DNA of 61,706 bases from Diplocarpon mali. Taxonomy: Eukaryota; Ascomycota; Leotiomycetes; Helotiales; Drepanopezizaceae. A model generated the notes under the pieces. It was given only the letters and a program-made list of their open reading frames with translations, made no database searches and was not told the origin of the DNA. Positions 58,090 through 61,706 of this stretch are shown here, piece by piece. The stretch covers positions 1,226-62,931 of the forward strand of contig JAENRP010000269.1 in NCBI GenBank assembly GCA_024741835.1. Direction: 5' to 3'. Within the stretch, counting starts at the first letter, position 1; every line of letters starts with the position of its first letter. The translations under genes and the position numbers were made by a program.

Positions 58090-58640
58090 GCACTTAATCT
58101 AAGTACTAGGATTTCTAAGGCGTAGATCCTTAAACCCCTAAGGCTTAGAAGCCTTACTACCTAAAGTAGTAGCCAAGTTGGCCCGCTCCTCTTAAGCTCG
58201 CACTTAAGTAAGAGCGGCTGCGATCTCCTTTGGATTCGGCTTATTTAAATCACTAAGATCTAGATCCTTACCTTCTAAAGAGCCTTCGAAAGGCACCTAT
58301 CTACCTTTGCCTTTTTAGCGGCAGATATTATTAGAGGAAGCCTAAGAATAGCCTTTAGCTAAGCTAAATAATCCCTTTATATATTAGAGGGCGCCGAGTA
58401 CCTCGGCGCCTTAAGTCTTAAGACGCTTAAGGGCAGTATTGCCGCCTTAAATAGCGTGCAATAGATCTTGCGAATAATTAGTTATTAATATTAGATGGAT
58501 TTAAGGGCACTTATAGCCTACTGGGTATTTGCGAGGTCGATACTATAGTAGAGGGCATAAGCTTCGTTTAGCTAGGCCAGCTAAAGGGCATCCTAAGTCT
58601 TCGGGACTATAAAGATTTATATTTAAGTCTCCTTAAATAG
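58090..58640 (-). pseudogene. Antisense coding remnant inside the copia element
   Basis: Reading the minus strand through TAA/TAG codons gives a long coherent product with no TGA. Pieces are PRKYPVGYKCPQIHLILITN, DLLHAI-stop-GGNTALKRLKT, GAEVLGAL-stop-YIKGLFSL, KPNPKEIAAALT-stop-VRA and ERANLATTLGSKAS. The frame lies between RNase H and the 3' LTR and runs opposite to pol. It may be an extra antisense ORF of this family or a nested gag fragment. I do not recognise a domain. Confidence 0.5.
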
Positions 58641-59581
58641 GATTCGGGCCGCCTTTTAGATCGCTTTAATATTGCTATTAATATAAGCATCCTAAAGGAT
58701 AATATACTTATCTTAAGCCTAGATAGGTATTTAAAATAGATATCTATTAAAGGTTATTAAAGTAAGAGGATATTAGAAGGCACTTGCTAAAATACACTTT
58801 ACTTATTATATAATGTAGTAGTCATACTTCTTAAAAGTAAGAGTATTAAATGTATATATATAGCTGGTATTGTTCTTATTAGCCTCCTTTCTTAATATCA
58901 CTTGCGTATAATATACGCAAAGCACTTGAAACGCCTTAAGTAGGTCTTCCGGATTGCATTTGAGTACTATCTAAGTTAATAATATATATATTAAAAGGGG
59001 TCGGCTAATAATTAAAACACTTACTAATAATAATAATAGTATTAATAGGATAATATAAGATAAGATCTACTATAAGGTTAATTAACTTAGAAGCAAGAGG
59101 GGGAATCGACCTACTTACGAGAAGTGGGAGTTAGAGTTGAGAGATCAAAGGAAGAGGGAAGCTTAATATATATACCTTCTTAAAGGCCCCTCTTTTCCCT
59201 TCTATAGATTATTATGATTTATAGCTATAGTAGATTATAACTCTAGATAACTCTTTAATAAAGAGTTTCGAACCTACTAAAACGCAACCGGACTATAATT
59301 GCACTATTATAAGGCTTGAATAAAGACTTTAGATTGCTTCTATTACTAGGATACCTTTCCTTTCCCTCTTTACTATTTGCCTTTATCTTTGCTATTCTAC
59401 TTTCTATATACTATCCTTACTACTTATTATACCTGCCTTTGCTATTAAGCTATTTGTCTTTGCTATTTTATTCTTTATTGCTATTTGATTATTTGCTACC
59501 GATCTGCCTCCTTTATATACCTATTCTACGTACTTCCTTATGCGAGTTGAAAAGGTCTTTTTAAAAAGAGAGTACTACTAG

Positions 59582-59880
59582 TGTTAGTACGCAGATTCCT
59601 ATATAAAAGGCAACCTACCCTTATTCCTAAGGTCATCCTATATAGCTATACTATATGTGATATAAGGGGTTTCGTATACATTTCGGACGGCTATTCAGCC
59701 GGAGGACCTCGGAAGGATATCTATATACGGCTAGGAGGGACTATAGGAGGGAGGACATTCAGAGGTATAAAGGTACTATCTCGGTCATATAGAGATAGAC
59801 AGATATTATAATAGATTCTTTTTAATAATAAGTACTCAACTATATTTACGTGAATATCGATTACCGGTATAGAACCTATA
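59582..59880 (+). repeat. 3' LTR of the copia element
   Basis: 299 bp, same length as the 5' LTR. The preceding A/G-rich run AAAAAGAGAGTACTACTAG is a weak polypurine-tract candidate. Confidence 0.95.
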
Positions 59881-60724
59881 AGAAGCCTCCTTTACCTACT
59901 GCGCCGACTCACTTAAGCTTAATAGGTTATAAGCCCTAGATAGACCGATAATAGATTATTAACTTCCTTTAGAAAGCACTTGCGCTATAACTATTAGTAG
60001 GAAGTTGAATGAGACTTATAGTAAAAGGCGAGCAATCGGCGAATAAGAGGTATAATTCCCTATTTAGCCAACCTGTATTATAAAAGGTATGATTCCTTGC
60101 TTTATAACCCCTTTAGTACTGCAAGAGGTATAATTCTTTGCTTTACTATATTTTATAAGAGGTATGATTCCCTACGTTATAGCCTAAAAACCCTTTTCGA
60201 TAAGAGGACTTCCTCCCTATTTAATACTTCTATAATACCCGCTATTTAATCATTTCAACTTTTTAATAGGAGGAGTGCCCTTAACTATTTAATTTATTTG
60301 ATTTTTTAACGCAATTCTATTTAAAACGGCAATAGCTTCCGATTCCGATCGAAATATTAGACCTAAAGACCTCTAACTCTCTTAAAAGAACTGGCAATAA
60401 TAGTTTGACGATTTAAAGCTTTACTTTAAGAGCAAAGGCATCGAAATAGCGATTTAAAAGACACTTATTAAATACGCGAGAATAGCCCCCTATACTCCTT
60501 CCACCGATTCGTCTACTTCTACTTCAATAGCTAATACAACTACTAAGGATTTGCCAAATATACTAAATAAGCTTAGCCTAAGAGCTTCAGTAGATAATAA
60601 CTAAGAATCCTAAAAGCAGATATTAAACGTAGAAAAGGAGAAGGAGTATAGGCTAGCCTTAGCCAAATGCAAGCTTAAGATCAATAGAGGTTTAAGCGAT
60701 AAAGACCGAGATTTTATTCAAGTT
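59881..60724 (+). repeat. Repeat B, copy 1, right part (LTR end plus gag start)
   Basis: It continues copy 1 after the copia insertion, starting with the duplicated AGAAG. The last ~370 bp can be read through stops as the start of a retroelement gag (NWQ-stop-QFDDLKLYFKSKGIEIAI, ALAKCKLKINRGLSDKDRDF), so the unit is probably an LTR plus the first part of gag. Confidence 0.8.
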
Positions 60725-61706
60725 TGTTAAGATAGGTGATATAGCTATCACTCTAATGTATTATCATATGACCCTACTGCTTAGTCAGTAGGATATTGAT
60801 ACGTATATAGCTATAGGGAAGAAAGGGGTAACCTTCCTTCCTTAACTCTTACTAATATATCGACTATCGACCTTTAGAAGCCTCCTTTACCTACTGCGCC
60901 GACTTACTTAAGCTTAATAGGTTATAAGCCTTAGCTAGACTGATAATAGATTATTAACTTCCTTTAGAAAGCACTTGCGCCGCAACTATTAATAGGAAGT
61001 TGAATAAGACTTATAGTAAGAGGCGAGCAATTGGCGAATAAGAGGTGTGATTCCCTATTTAGCCAACCTATATTGCAAGAGGTGTGATTCCTTGCTTTAT
61101 AACCCTTTAGTACTATAAGAGGTATAATTCCTTGCTTTACTGTATTTTATAAGAGGTGTGATTCCCTGCGTTATAGCCTAAAAACCCTTTTCGATAAGAG
61201 GACTTCCTTTCTATTTAATACTTCTATAATACTACTATTTAATCATTTCGACTTTTCGATAGGAGGAGTGCCCTTAACTATTTAATTTATTTGATTTTAA
61301 CGCAATTCTATTCGAAATAGCAATAGCTTCCGATTCCAATCGAAATACTAAGCCTAAAGACCTCTAACTCTCTCGAAAGAACTGGCAATAATAGTTCGAC
61401 GATTTAGAGCTTTACTTTAAAAGCAAAGGCATTGAAATGGCGATTTAAAAGACACTTATTAAATACGCAAGAATAGCCCCTTATACTCCTTCTACTAATT
61501 CGTCTACTTCTACTTTAATAGCTAATACAACTATTAAGGATTTGCCAGATATACTAAATAAGCTTAGCCTAAGAGCTTTAGTAGATAATAACCGAGAATC
61601 CTAAAGGCAGATTTTAAATATGGAAAAGGAGAAGGAGTATAAGCTAGCCTTAGCCAAATGCAAGCTTAAGATTAATAGAGGTTTAAGCGATAAAGATCGA
61701 GATTTT
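60725..61706 (+). repeat. Repeat B, copy 2 (runs off the window)
   Basis: It matches copy 1 (51660-51815 plus 59886-60724, 995 bp in total) from end to end, with transitions and a few small indels; the window stops just before the end of the unit. It follows copy 1 head to tail. Confidence 0.88.

Larger units (their letters stand above)
51816..59880 (+). mobile_element. Complete 8,065-bp Ty1/copia retrotransposon, RIP-mutated
   Basis: Two 299-bp direct LTRs (51816-52114 and 59582-59880) begin TGTT(G/A)GTACGCAG and end AGAACCTATA. A perfect 5-bp target duplication AGAAG flanks the whole (51811-51815, 59881-59885). Order inside: leader, gag with a CCHC-like knuckle, protease, integrase, reverse transcriptase, RNase H, then about 1.8 kb before the 3' LTR. 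Integrase before RT marks the copia order. All coding parts contain many TAA/TAG codons, so no protein can be made. I count about 35 differences between the two LTRs, all C/T or G/A, and no indel. Confidence 0.95.

Overview
The window is nuclear DNA of a filamentous ascomycete (Pezizomycotina; the class cannot be fixed from sequence alone). The evidence is short 48-140 nt introns with GTAAGT-like donors and CTAAC-like branch sites, two Zn2Cys6 regulators, typical fungal families (DUF3405, DUF5519, unspecific-peroxygenase-like, DUF7025-AAA), CT-rich promoter tracts, and AT-rich blocks of retrotransposons that differ by C/T and G/A transitions, the mark of RIP (repeat-induced point mutation).

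Positions 1-22 kb are a dense, balanced-GC core region. In order they hold a TamA/Dal81-like Zn2Cys6 regulator, a doubtful Ser-rich gene, RNA polymerase subunit Rpb12, the Pol II assembly GTPase GPN1/Npa3, the spliceosome factor Cwf19, a 2.6 kb spacer with two minisatellites, a Moc3-like Zn2Cys6 regulator, a D-2-hydroxyacid dehydrogenase, anthranilate phosphoribosyltransferase (TRP4), mitochondrial ribosomal protein uL10m and a PI-PLC-X-like phosphodiesterase. GPN1/Cwf19 and TRP4/uL10m are divergent pairs on 200-280 bp promoters.

Positions 22-41 kb alternate AT-rich repeat blocks with genes: a DUF5519 membrane protein, a DUF3405 type II membrane protein, a Tat-SF1/Cus2-like splicing factor, a PHD-finger protein, a peroxygenase pseudogene with an internal deletion, and a Na+/Ca2+-exchanger-family transporter. 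Two solo LTRs at 32.8-34.0 kb keep perfect 5-bp target duplications.

Positions 41-49.6 kb are a decaying accessory island bracketed by inverted ~110-bp LTR-like repeats. It holds a two-module repeat protein, a hyaluronan-synthase-like glycosyltransferase with two in-frame TAA codons, and two AAA+ ATPase genes (DUF7025-AAA and BCS1-like) that look like the broken halves of one tandem-AAA gene.

Positions 49.6 kb to the end are nested Ty1/copia wreckage. A fragment with gag-protease is followed by a ~995-bp LTR+gag unit present twice in tandem. The first copy of that unit is split by a complete 8,065-bp copia element with 299-bp LTRs, the target duplication AGAAG, recognisable gag, integrase, RT and RNase H, and an unexpected antisense coding remnant between pol and the 3' LTR.
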